From: Enterobacter kobei
Lineage (GTDB): Bacteria; Pseudomonadota; Gammaproteobacteria; Enterobacterales; Enterobacteriaceae
Length of the DNA: 64,000 nt
Assembly: GCF_018323985.1 (NCBI RefSeq)
Contig: NZ_AP024590.1
Span: 4,278,001-4,342,000, forward strand
Direction of reading: 5' to 3'
Part shown: in pieces, positions 1 through 7,505 of the stretch
How positions within the stretch are numbered: the first letter of the stretch is position 1
Layout of the letters: each line of letters opens with the position of its first letter
Notes under the pieces: generated by a model
What the model saw: the letters and a program-made list of their open reading frames with translations, nothing else
Told to the model about the DNA's origin: nothing
Databases searched by the model: none
Position numbers and translations under genes: made by a program

Positions 1-897
1 AGCCACCAGCAGGCCGCCTTCTATATAGAAGAAGAAATTAAAGAAGCCTCGGTTGCCACCGCAACACAGGTGCAGGGCAAAGCGCTCTCTTATAACAATA
101 TCGCCGACACAGACGCTGCGCTGGAATGTGTGAAAGAGTTCAGCGAACCGGCCTGTGTGATTGTCAAACATGCCAACCCGTGCGGCGTGGCGGTCAGCGA
201 TTCGCTCCTAGACGCTTACGATCGCGCCTGGAAAACTGACCCGACTTCCGCGTTCGGCGGCATCATCGCCTTTAACCGCGAACTGGATGCGGAAACGGCA
301 CAGGCCATTATCTCCCGTCAGTTTGTTGAAGTGATCATCGCCCCGTCGGCAACGGAAGAGGCGCTGAAAATCACTGCCGCCAAACAGAACGTGCGCGTGC
401 TGGTTTGCGGTGAATGGTCTGCCCGCGTCGCGGGTCTGGATTTCAAACGTGTGAACGGCGGTCTGCTGGTTCAGGATCGCGATCTGGGCATGGTGAGCGA
501 AGCGGAATTGCGCGTGGTCAGCAAACGCCAGCCGAGCGAGCAGGAACTGCGTGATGCACTGTTCTGCTGGAAAGTCGCCAAATTCGTTAAATCTAACGCC
601 ATTGTTTATGCCAGAGAGAATATGACCATCGGCATTGGCGCAGGTCAAATGAGCCGCGTGTACTCCGCGAAAATCGCCGGTATTAAAGCAGGTGATGAAG
701 GACTGGAAGTGAAAGGCTCCGCGATGGCCTCCGACGCCTTCTTCCCGTTCCGCGATGGTATTGATGCCGCTGCGGCCGTTGGCGTAAGCTGCGTGATCCA
801 GCCTGGCGGTTCCATTCGTGATGATGAAGTTATCGCGGCGGCCGACGAGCACGGTATCGCTATGATCTTCACTGACATGCGCCACTTTCGCCATTAA
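1..897 (+). CDS. purH: Bifunctional AICAR formyltransferase / IMP cyclohydrolase, 3' part
   Basis: This is the C-terminal 298 residues of PurH; the 5' end lies before the window, and the reading frame is open from base 1. PurH catalyses the last two steps of IMP synthesis: formylation of AICAR with 10-formyl-tetrahydrofolate, then ring closure. The part present is the AICAR transformylase domain. The motif VKHANPCGVAV (codons from base 163) carries the conserved Lys-His pair of the active site, and the chain ends MRHFRH as in E. coli (529 residues). purD starts 14 bases downstream, so the two form the usual purHD operon. In E. coli the operon is under PurR, but its promoter is outside the window. 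Confidence 0.97.
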   Translation, partial: SHQQAAFYIEEEIKEASVATATQVQGKALSYNNIADTDAALECVKEFSEPACVIVKHANPCGVAVSDSLLDAYDRAWKTDPTSAFGGIIAFNRELDAETAQAIISRQFVEVIIAPSATEEALKITAAKQNVRVLVCGEWSARVAGLDFKRVNGGLLVQDRDLGMVSEAELRVVSKRQPSEQELRDALFCWKVAKFVKSNAIVYARENMTIGIGAGQMSRVYSAKIAGIKAGDEGLEVKGSAMASDAFFPFRDGIDAAAAVGVSCVIQPGGSIRDDEVIAAADEHGIAMIFTDMRHFRH

Positions 898-911
898 TCC
901 CGGAGCAGATA

Positions 912-2201
912 ATGAAAGTATTAGTTATTGGTAACGGCGGACGCGAACACGCGCTGGCGTGGAAAGCCGCCCAGTCACCCTTAGTCAAAACCGTTTTTGT
1001 CGCACCGGGTAACGCCGGTACGGCGCTGGAGCCGATGCTGCAAAACGTGGCTATTGGCGCGACCGATATTCCGGCGCTGTTGAATTTTGCCCAAAGTGAA
1101 CATATTGACCTGACGATCGTTGGCCCGGAGGCCCCGCTGGTGCTGGGCGTGGTCGATGCCTTCCGCGCGGCCGGCCTGACCATCTTTGGTCCGACCCAGG
1201 GCGCCGCCCAACTGGAAGGCTCCAAAGCTTTCACCAAAGACTTCCTCGCCCGTCACAATATTCCGACGGCGGAATACCAGAACTTTACTGACATCGAGCC
1301 TGCGCTGGCGTATCTGCGCGAGAAAGGCGCGCCGATCGTCATCAAAGCGGATGGTCTGGCAGCGGGTAAAGGGGTGATTGTCGCCATGACGCTGGAGGAA
1401 GCGGAAGCCGCGGTTCACGATATGCTGGCTGGTAACGCCTTTGGCGATGCAGGTCATCGGATCGTGATTGAAGAGTTTCTGGATGGTGAAGAAGCCAGCT
1501 TTATCGTGATGGTGGATGGCGAGCATGTCTTGCCAATGGCCACCAGCCAGGATCACAAGCGCGTTGGCGATGCCGATACCGGACCAAACACCGGCGGTAT
1601 GGGCGCATATTCTCCGGCCCCCGTGGTGACCGATGAAGTCCACCAGCGCACCATGGATCGTGTGATCTGGCCTACGGTGCGTGGAATGGCGGCGGAAGGC
1701 AATACCTACACCGGGTTCCTGTACGCCGGTCTGATGATCGACAAGCAGGGCAATCCGAAGGTCATCGAGTTTAACTGCCGCTTCGGCGATCCGGAAACCC
1801 AGCCGATCATGCTGCGCATGAAGTCCGATCTGGTTGAACTCTGTCTGGCGGCCTGCGAAGGCAAGCTCGATAAGAAAACCTCGGAGTGGGATGAACGCGC
1901 ATCGCTGGGCGTGGTGATCGCCGCGGGCGGCTATCCGGGTGATTATCGTACCGGTGACGTCATCCACGGCCTGCCGCTGGAAGAAGTGGGCGGTAAGGTG
2001 TTCCATGCAGGCACAGCGCTTGCGGACGACGACCGGGTACTGACCAATGGTGGGCGTGTGCTGTGCGCTACGGCGCTGGGTCATACCGTGGCGGAAGCGC
2101 AGAAAAACGCCTATGCGTTAATGGCGGATATTCACTGGGATGGTAGCTTCAGCCGCCGGGATATTGGTTATCGCGCGATTGCTCGCGAACAGGGGGAGTA
2201 A
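912..2201 (+). CDS. purD: Phosphoribosylamine-glycine ligase (GAR synthetase)
   Basis: PurD joins glycine to 5-phosphoribosylamine with ATP, the second step of de novo purine synthesis. The 429-residue length equals that of E. coli. The N-terminal domain begins MKVLVIGNGGREHALAWK, the glycine-rich loop typical of the family. The ATP-grasp fold follows, with KADGLAAGKGV, the GPNTGGMGAYSP loop and the metal-binding EFNCRFGDPETQ. The start ATG at 912 has GGAG eight bases upstream. It is the last gene of the operon and is followed directly by a REP-like hairpin. Confidence 0.98.
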   Translation: MKVLVIGNGGREHALAWKAAQSPLVKTVFVAPGNAGTALEPMLQNVAIGATDIPALLNFAQSEHIDLTIVGPEAPLVLGVVDAFRAAGLTIFGPTQGAAQLEGSKAFTKDFLARHNIPTAEYQNFTDIEPALAYLREKGAPIVIKADGLAAGKGVIVAMTLEEAEAAVHDMLAGNAFGDAGHRIVIEEFLDGEEASFIVMVDGEHVLPMATSQDHKRVGDADTGPNTGGMGAYSPAPVVTDEVHQRTMDRVIWPTVRGMAAEGNTYTGFLYAGLMIDKQGNPKVIEFNCRFGDPETQPIMLRMKSDLVELCLAACEGKLDKKTSEWDERASLGVVIAAGGYPGDYRTGDVIHGLPLEEVGGKVFHAGTALADDDRVLTNGGRVLCATALGHTVAEAQKNAYALMADIHWDGSFSRRDIGYRAIAREQGE

Positions 2202-2202
2202 T

Positions 2203-2240
2203 TTCCCCTTCACCTTGACCCTCTCCTTCAGGAGAGGGTT
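2203..2240. repeat. REP-like palindrome after purD
   Basis: Between the convergent purD and yjaH lies a C-rich stretch (CCCCTTCACCTTGACC) leading into a perfect 8-bp hairpin: CCCTCTCC at 2219-2226 pairs with GGAGAGGG at 2231-2238 around a TTCA loop. The same head and stem occur twice between fadA and fre (44241-44332), so this is one member of a dispersed family. It is followed by only three T residues, so it may act as a weak terminator or as a 3'-end stabiliser for purHD mRNA. Confidence 0.7.
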
Positions 2241-2243
2241 TAC

Positions 2244-2942
2244 TCAGAAATTCTTTTCCTGCGGCTGCCAGGTGCAGTAATCCTCATTCGCCACCAGCAG
2301 CAGTTGTGCGCCCTCAGGCGCTTCCAGCCACGCAATACTCACATCCGCTGAAGAATGGCGCTGACGGCGTTCTATATGGCTTAACGCCTGCTCATCAAAT
2401 TCCGGTTTTACCGTCTGTCCTTCGCAGGTGCTGACGCTGTGGTCGGCATGCCAGCGGCCCTGACGCAGTACAACCTGCCCCTGACGCAGCGCATCGCTGG
2501 TCTGGCGGATCTGGTCGGCACGATAGCGGTACAGCGCGATCTGGTCACTGGAGAGCTGCTGCTTCTGACCGTTCACTTCCCGCTGCATAAAACTGAGTTC
2601 GCCGTGGTCATCAAAACGCACGCGAATATGTTCCGGCTGTTTGCCGTAGATGTTGAGTTCGATAAGGGCAAGCGTATCGCCCTGCCAGCGGTACTCGCTG
2701 GTTGAGGTGTCTCCGCTTCGCCACGGGCTGAAGGCAGAGAGAATATGGACGTCGTCATCGACATCTTTACGCCACAGGCGTACGGCACCCTGATCGCCTG
2801 CGTAACCGCTGGCGGTAAAGGGCGGCGGTGACGAGTCATGGCTACAGGCAGTCAGCAATAAAGCACCCGCCAGCGCCAGTGGACGGCACCAGAATGACAA
2901 AAGGGGCGAAAACGCCCCCTCGTTAAAACTGTTCGCTGCCAC
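2244..2942 (-). CDS. yjaH: YjaH-like DUF1481 lipoprotein
   Basis: This matches the uncharacterised E. coli YjaH family (DUF1481), encoded just after hupA. The N-terminus is hydrophobic and ends in a lipobox, ALLLTACS, so the product is probably a lipoprotein anchored in the cell envelope. Function is unknown. The listed start is GTG at 2942 (232 residues, close to the E. coli length). The first codons, however, read through the hupA terminator hairpin (2903-2918). An in-frame TTG at 2900, just past the hairpin, would give 218 residues with a compact signal peptide (MSFWCRPLALAGALLLTAC) and is a real alternative. The zraPSR genes that flank yjaH in E. coli are absent here. Confidence 0.88.
   Translation of the reverse strand: MAANSFNEGAFSPLLSFWCRPLALAGALLLTACSHDSSPPPFTASGYAGDQGAVRLWRKDVDDDVHILSAFSPWRSGDTSTSEYRWQGDTLALIELNIYGKQPEHIRVRFDDHGELSFMQREVNGQKQQLSSDQIALYRYRADQIRQTSDALRQGQVVLRQGRWHADHSVSTCEGQTVKPEFDEQALSHIERRQRHSSADVSIAWLEAPEGAQLLLVANEDYCTWQPQEKNF
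2896..2918 (-). terminator. hupA intrinsic terminator, overlapping the yjaH 5' end
   Basis: Read on the minus strand, the stem GGGGCG/CGCCCC (plus-strand 2903-2908 with 2913-2918, loop of four) is followed by TTTTGTC. It starts 30 bases after the hupA stop codon, the normal place for an intrinsic terminator. It lies within the first 15 codons of the longest yjaH frame. Confidence 0.8.
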
Positions 2943-2948
2943 GCGGTC

Positions 2949-3221
2949 TTACTTAACGGCGTCTTTCAGTGCTTTACCAGAAACAAATGCCGGCACGTTA
3001 GCTGCGGCGATTTTGATTTCTTTACCGGTCTGCGGGTTGCGGCCAGTACGCTCAGCGCGGTGGTTCACTTTGAAGGTACCGAAACCAACCAGTTGTACAG
3101 CATCGCCTTCTTTCAGAGACTCAGTAATAGCAGCCAGGGTGGATTCCAGAGCAGCTTTCGCCTGCACTTTAGACAGATCAGCCTTGTCCGCAATTACATC
3201 AATCAGTTGAGTCTTGTTCAT
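2949..3221 (-). CDS. hupA: DNA-binding protein HU-alpha
   Basis: HU-alpha is one subunit of the dimeric nucleoid protein HU, which bends and compacts DNA. The 90-residue chain (MNKTQLIDVIADKADLSKVQ) has the E. coli length. The DNA-gripping arm carries the family RTGRNPQTG motif with the intercalating proline near residue 63. An AAGGATAAC ribosome site precedes the ATG at 3221. The gene is followed by its own terminator and preceded by a 186-base gap to yjaG, consistent with separate transcription. Confidence 0.99.
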   Translation of the reverse strand: MNKTQLIDVIADKADLSKVQAKAALESTLAAITESLKEGDAVQLVGFGTFKVNHRAERTGRNPQTGKEIKIAAANVPAFVSGKALKDAVK

Positions 3222-3324
3222 AAGTTATCCTTACAATGTGTTTATCGCTTGCTAAGCATCGAGTGCGACGGAAATGCCAAAAAAGCGCCCTCCTGCATAC
3301 ACGCACCGATAGCCACTTTTTTTC

Positions 3325-3353
3325 GCCCCCCAAATGTAGACCAGACGGGGGGC
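3325..3353. other. GC-rich inverted repeat upstream of hupA
   Basis: GCCCCCC at 3325-3331 pairs perfectly with GGGGGGC at 3347-3353 around a 15-base loop, in the gap between hupA and yjaG. No T-run follows in the minus direction used by both genes, so it does not look like a classical terminator. It could mark the end of the yjaG message or form part of the hupA promoter region. Confidence 0.6.
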
Positions 3354-3407
3354 TAATGGGAAGCCTTGCAGTATGACAAATCAGGCGTTAAATCACGTTT
3401 TCTTGTC

Positions 3408-3998
3408 TCATTGCTGCAAATTTATACCGATATTGCTCTCACCCGCCTCGCGCAGGTCCGCACGGAGACCTTTGATCAGTTCCAGGTCGCGCTCTTCACA
3501 GTCGGCCAGCAGACGGAAAATCTCCCACTGAATGTCCCATTCTTGCTCAACAGCCGGGTTCAGTTTCAGCTCTTCATCGGTCATTTCCCGACCAGCCTGA
3601 GTCATTTCGAGCATCGCTACCGTAGTGATAGACGTCTTACTGACTTCAATGGCATGTTCCAGCGTGTCGCCGCTTAAAAGCGAATGCAGCATTTCACTCA
3701 ACGCCACACAGGCATCGATGGCCGGGTAAACGCCATACATATCGTAATCGTCCGCTGAGGGGATCGCTTCTTCCAGCTTTTCCAGTTGGCTGTCGAAATT
3801 GATCTTCGCGTCTTTTACCGTCAGCATTTCCCAGACGAGATCGACCATACGGCGATAGAGCTGCGCGTCACCAAAGCCGGTTTGCTGGCAGAACATGGCG
3901 TAGTTCGGATACATCCGCTCGCAAAGACAGGCCATAAAAGTGACGTGCTGCCAGCTTTCCAGCTTCTCCAGCCGCAGGTGAATCGGGTTTTGTAACAT
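3408..3998 (-). CDS. yjaG: YjaG family protein (DUF416)
   Basis: This is a 196-residue cytosolic protein of the DUF416 family, matching E. coli YjaG in length and position between nfi and hupA. It is mostly helical and acidic, with no signal peptide or membrane segment. I know of no established function. The start ATG at 3998 follows the nfi stop by 42 bases, so it is probably cotranscribed with the hemE-nfi genes. Confidence 0.95.
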   Translation of the reverse strand: MLQNPIHLRLEKLESWQHVTFMACLCERMYPNYAMFCQQTGFGDAQLYRRMVDLVWEMLTVKDAKINFDSQLEKLEEAIPSADDYDMYGVYPAIDACVALSEMLHSLLSGDTLEHAIEVSKTSITTVAMLEMTQAGREMTDEELKLNPAVEQEWDIQWEIFRLLADCEERDLELIKGLRADLREAGESNIGINLQQ

Positions 3999-4040
3999 GA
4001 TGAGTTCTCAATATCGGAAATTAGCCGCAGTGTACCTGAA

Positions 4041-4712
4041 TCAGGGGTGAATTTCCTGCCAGCGCAGAAACGCCGGACGACGCGAGGCGACGGCATCCGC
4101 CCAGCGCGTTGGCTCCGGTAAACGGTAGCCTTTCGTACAGCGCTGCACCCAGGCCAGCGCACTGTCCTGACTGACGCGATGGCCGGTAGCGATAAACAGC
4201 GGGTTACAGCGCGCTTTGCTGCGCCATACCCACGCCAGATCCTCGCCTTTATCACGCAGTGGCGCCAGCGCGCCTGGTTCGTCTGACAGCGGCTCAAACT
4301 TACCGCACAGGCGTTTTTTCGCCACGCCAATGGTCGGTACATCGACCAGCAGACCAAAATGACTGGCCACGCCCAGACGACGCGGATGCGAGATGCCATG
4401 TCCGTCGACGAACAGCAGATCGGGTTTTTGCGACAGCATATCCCACGCCGCCAGCAGCGCAGGATATTCGCGAAACGACAGGAAACCGGGAATATAGGGC
4501 ATGGTGGTGGCGATACGCGCGATCTGATATTCAACCAGTTCAAGTTCCGGATACGTCAGCAGCACCATCGCCGCGCGGGTCACTTCACCGCCCTGCTCAA
4601 ATCCTACGTCTGCCCCGCCGATTAGCCTCGGCGGATCGGTAATAAAACGATCTTCCCGGCATACCGAGGAAGCCAGTTTCAGTTGTTGTGCGCGTAATGA
4701 CGCCAGATCCAT
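4041..4712 (-). CDS. nfi: Endonuclease V (deoxyinosine 3'-endonuclease)
   Basis: Endonuclease V nicks DNA at the second phosphodiester bond 3' to deoxyinosine and so starts repair of deaminated adenine. The chain is 223 residues, the E. coli length. It shows IGGADVGF with the first catalytic aspartate and LLFVDGHGISHPRRLGVASH with a second, the hallmarks of the family. The start lies 9 bases after the hemE stop codon, so the two are one transcription unit. Confidence 0.97.
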   Translation of the reverse strand: MDLASLRAQQLKLASSVCREDRFITDPPRLIGGADVGFEQGGEVTRAAMVLLTYPELELVEYQIARIATTMPYIPGFLSFREYPALLAAWDMLSQKPDLLFVDGHGISHPRRLGVASHFGLLVDVPTIGVAKKRLCGKFEPLSDEPGALAPLRDKGEDLAWVWRSKARCNPLFIATGHRVSQDSALAWVQRCTKGYRLPEPTRWADAVASRRPAFLRWQEIHP

Positions 4713-4721
4713 ACCTGCTCC

Positions 4722-5786
4722 TTATTGATGATAGGGCTGTGAAAGACGGTGAACCGCCTCCACAAAGGCACCTGCATGCTCCGGAGGAACATCCTGATGG
4801 ATACCGTGACCGAGGTTAAACACGTGGCCTTCCCCCTGACCAAAGCCGGCCAGGATAGTCGCCACTTCCTCTTCAATGCGTGCAGGCTGTGCATAAAGCA
4901 TGGACGGGTCCATGTTGCCCTGCAACGCGACTTTGTGTCCCACGCGACGACGCGCGTCGGCAATATCGATAGTCCAGTCGAGACCGAGCGCATCGCAGCC
5001 GGTTTCCGCCATCGCCTCCAGCCACTGACCGCCGCCTTTTGTAAACAGCGTCACCGGCACGCGGCGGCCTTCGTTTTCACGCAGCAGGCCATCGACAATC
5101 TTGTGCATGTAGTAGAGAGAGAATTGCTGATAATCGCGCCCGGTCAGCACGCCGCCCCAGGTGTCGAAAATCATCACCGACTGGGCACCCGCGCGGATCT
5201 GCGCGTTAAGATAGAGCGTAACGCTTTTCGCCAGCGTATCGAGCAGCGCATGTAAAGTCAGCGGCTCGGCGTACATCATCTTTTTGATCAGGGTGAAGGC
5301 CTTGCTGCTGCCGCCTTCCACCATATAGGTCGCCAGAGTCCAGGGGCTACCGGAGAAGCCAATCAGCGGCACTTCACCTTTCAGTTCGCGGCGAATAGTA
5401 CGCACTGCGTTCATCACGTAACCCAGTTCATCTTCCGGATCCGGTACCGGCAGTTTATCGACATCGGCTTTACAGGTAATGGGCGAGGTGAAACGCGGGC
5501 CTTCGCCAGCCTCAAAATAGAGACCCAGACCCATCGCATCAGGAATGGTCAGAATGTCCGAAAAAAGGATCGCCGCATCAAGCGGGAAACGGCGCAGCGG
5601 TTGCAGGGTGACTTCGCACGCCAGCTCCGCGTTTTTACACAGCGACATAAAGTCCCCGGCTTGCGCGCGGGTGGCTTTGTACTCCGGTAAATAGCGGCCA
5701 GCCTGTCTCATCATCCATACCGGGGTGACATCAACCGGCAGGCGCTGGAGCGCGCGCAGGTAACGATCGTTTTTCAGTTCGGTCAT
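4722..5786 (-). CDS. hemE: Uroporphyrinogen decarboxylase
   Basis: HemE removes four carboxyl groups from uroporphyrinogen III to give coproporphyrinogen III, a cytosolic step of heme synthesis. From MTELKNDRYL the product is 354 residues, the E. coli length; five more in-frame codons upstream (to 5801) are unlikely to be used. Family marks are PVWMMRQAGRYLPEY near the N-terminus, containing the substrate-binding arginines, ILFSDILT with the catalytic aspartate, and NLGHGIHQDVPPE near the C-terminus. It follows nudC by 40 bases and precedes nfi by 9. Confidence 0.98.
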   Translation of the reverse strand: MTELKNDRYLRALQRLPVDVTPVWMMRQAGRYLPEYKATRAQAGDFMSLCKNAELACEVTLQPLRRFPLDAAILFSDILTIPDAMGLGLYFEAGEGPRFTSPITCKADVDKLPVPDPEDELGYVMNAVRTIRRELKGEVPLIGFSGSPWTLATYMVEGGSSKAFTLIKKMMYAEPLTLHALLDTLAKSVTLYLNAQIRAGAQSVMIFDTWGGVLTGRDYQQFSLYYMHKIVDGLLRENEGRRVPVTLFTKGGGQWLEAMAETGCDALGLDWTIDIADARRRVGHKVALQGNMDPSMLYAQPARIEEEVATILAGFGQGEGHVFNLGHGIHQDVPPEHAGAFVEAVHRLSQPYHQ

Positions 5787-5826
5787 TTTGCAGTTCCTCA
5801 ATGCGTCAGACCGTCATTGTAACATG

Positions 5827-6600
5827 TCACTCATACTCTGCCCGACACAAAGCCACGGTGTCCTCGATCAAACGGCGCGCGACGGTGCCCGGCGGCGGTA
5901 ACAGCGGCAGCGCATCATAGCGATACCAGCCGGCGTCCAGCAGTTCGTTAGGATCGATATTAATTTCACCGCTGTCATACTCAGCCATAAAGGCGGTCAT
6001 CAGCGATTGCGGGAACGGCCAGGGTTGTGAAGTAACGTAGCGCAGGTTTTTCACGCGGATCGCGCTCTCTTCCATAACTTCGCGGGCCACCGTCTGCTCC
6101 AGCGTCTCGCCGACTTCGACAAAACCGGCCAGTACGGTGTAGATGCCGTTGCGATGGCGCGTGTGCTGGGCGAGCAGGATTTTATCTTCCCGACGAATAG
6201 CGACAATGATGCACGGCGCGATTTGCGGGTAATAACGTTCACGGCAGTTGCCGCACAGCATCGCCCATTCGCTTTTGCTGGTGTGCATAGTGTGCCCGCA
6301 GTAGCCGCAGAACTGGTGTGAGCGGTAAAACTCGGCCAGTTGCACGCCGCGCCCGGCGAGCTGGAACAGACCGACATCCTGATCCATCAGTTGCCGGACG
6401 GACGACATGTCGTGACGGCGATTCTGGCGCACCAGCCAGACGGGCTCCCCCTGCCATTCGCCGATAGTCAGACCGCGCTGGCCCACAAGATCGAAATTTC
6501 CTGCCTCACCATGTGGTAATTCTCCGGCGGGCAGCCATAATTTTTGTTCATGACTGATGATCCACCAGCCTTGATCGGTTAATTCAATCACACGTTCCAT
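5827..6600 (-). CDS. nudC: NAD+ pyrophosphatase / NAD-decapping Nudix hydrolase
   Basis: NudC hydrolyses NAD(H) to NMN(H) and AMP and removes NAD caps from RNA 5' ends. A zinc ribbon (CGYCGH ... CGNCRE) precedes the Nudix box GFVEVGETLEQTVAREVMEE, followed by the family SQPWPFPQS motif. I chose the ATG giving MERVIELTDQGWW, which makes 257 residues as in E. coli; a start four codons upstream (6612) is possible. The box ends EESAI where E. coli has EESGI, so the usual late glycine is alanine. The catalytic REVMEE glutamates are intact. Confidence 0.97.
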   Translation of the reverse strand: MERVIELTDQGWWIISHEQKLWLPAGELPHGEAGNFDLVGQRGLTIGEWQGEPVWLVRQNRRHDMSSVRQLMDQDVGLFQLAGRGVQLAEFYRSHQFCGYCGHTMHTSKSEWAMLCGNCRERYYPQIAPCIIVAIRREDKILLAQHTRHRNGIYTVLAGFVEVGETLEQTVAREVMEESAIRVKNLRYVTSQPWPFPQSLMTAFMAEYDSGEINIDPNELLDAGWYRYDALPLLPPPGTVARRLIEDTVALCRAEYE

Positions 6601-6698
6601 AATCTGTTGCACTACCTTAGCGACACTGGCATGTTGGTAACATCATTTTTACAAATTTTGGGTAAGTATTTTTTAATCTTAATATTTCGGAGTTGATC

Positions 6699-7202
6699 AT
6701 GCTAAACCAGCTACAAAGCCTGACAGAGCGAGTGGGAGGAAGTAATAAACTTGTCGACCATTGGTTACATGTGCGTAAGCACCTGCTTGTCTCCTATTAC
6801 GATCTGGTCGGCATGAAGCCTGGCAGAGAATCCTTTACCGAGCTCGATGAAAAAGCGCTGGATGATTTCTGTCATAGCCTGGTCGATTATCTTTCCGCCG
6901 GTCACTTTAGTATTTATGAACGGATTATCAGTGAAATGGAAGGGACCAGCCCACTTTTCGCCGCCACGCAGATCTATCCTCTGCTGGAAGCGAACACGCA
7001 GCAGATCATGAATTACTATGATACCAGCCTGGAAAACGCCATTGATGACAGCAACTGCATTGAGTTCCAGAACGCCCTGTCCGGCATTGGCGAAGCGCTG
7101 GCACAACGCTTTACCCTGGAAGATCAACTGATTGTTCTGGCCTTTGATTTCAATCTGGCGGAGAGCGCCAATGACGCAAGCGAGATGGCTCGTCCTGCTT
7201 GA
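6699..7202 (+). CDS. rsd: Regulator of sigma D (anti-sigma-70)
   Basis: Rsd binds sigma-70 in stationary phase and lowers its availability to core RNA polymerase. The 167-residue product (MLNQLQSLTERVGGSNKLVD) is slightly longer than E. coli Rsd (158) because of a divergent C-terminal tail. ATG 6699 is preceded by CGGAG at normal spacing; the TTG at 6693 lies too close to that site. The gene is divergent from nudC, as in E. coli. Confidence 0.97.
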   Translation: MLNQLQSLTERVGGSNKLVDHWLHVRKHLLVSYYDLVGMKPGRESFTELDEKALDDFCHSLVDYLSAGHFSIYERIISEMEGTSPLFAATQIYPLLEANTQQIMNYYDTSLENAIDDSNCIEFQNALSGIGEALAQRFTLEDQLIVLAFDFNLAESANDASEMARPA

Positions 7203-7266
7203 GTTCTGCGAAAGTAACGCGTAATTTATTTCCACTGCCCCTATAACTACACAAAGCATTTAAGTT

Positions 7267-7294
7267 GCATCCAGGCGGCAAGCCTGAAGGATGC
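7267..7294. other. Imperfect inverted repeat between rsd and the thiC leader
   Basis: GCATCC (7267-7272) and GGATGC (7289-7294) form the base of a stem, and AGGC/GCCT (7273-7276 with 7282-7285) continues it with small bulges. It lies about 65 bases after the rsd stop and lacks a T-run. It may be the 3' end of the rsd message or a REP remnant. Confidence 0.45.
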
Positions 7295-7316
7295 AGTGCA
7301 GTGTAGAGGGGTTATT

Positions 7317-7412
7317 TCTTGTCGGAGTGCCGCGTACGAAAGTACCGGCTGAGACCGTTAATTCGGGATCCGCGGAACCTGATCAGGTTAGTACCTGCGA
7401 AGGGAACAAGAG
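7317..7412 (+). promoter_or_regulatory. TPP riboswitch (thi-box) of the thiC operon
   Basis: The leader contains the conserved TPP aptamer parts in order: CTTGT paired with ACAAG closing the structure, GGCTGAGACCGTT, GGGATCCGCGGAACCTGATC and TACCTGCGAAGGGAACAAG. The match to the E. coli thiC aptamer is nearly base for base. About 90 bases of expression platform separate it from the thiC ATG at 7506. Thiamin pyrophosphate binding is expected to shut off translation and transcription of thiCEFSGH. Confidence 0.97.
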
Positions 7413-7505
7413 TTCATCTGCACGGCATCGCTGTATTCGGCGATCGCCCTCTTGCTTCGATCCGTCGTTCTGACAAGCCACGTCCTTAACGTTATGGAAT
7501 GAGCT

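Noticed and set aside
3325..3353. GC-rich hairpin upstream of hupA as a terminator
   Set aside because: There is no T-run on either transcribed side, so I list it only as an inverted repeat.
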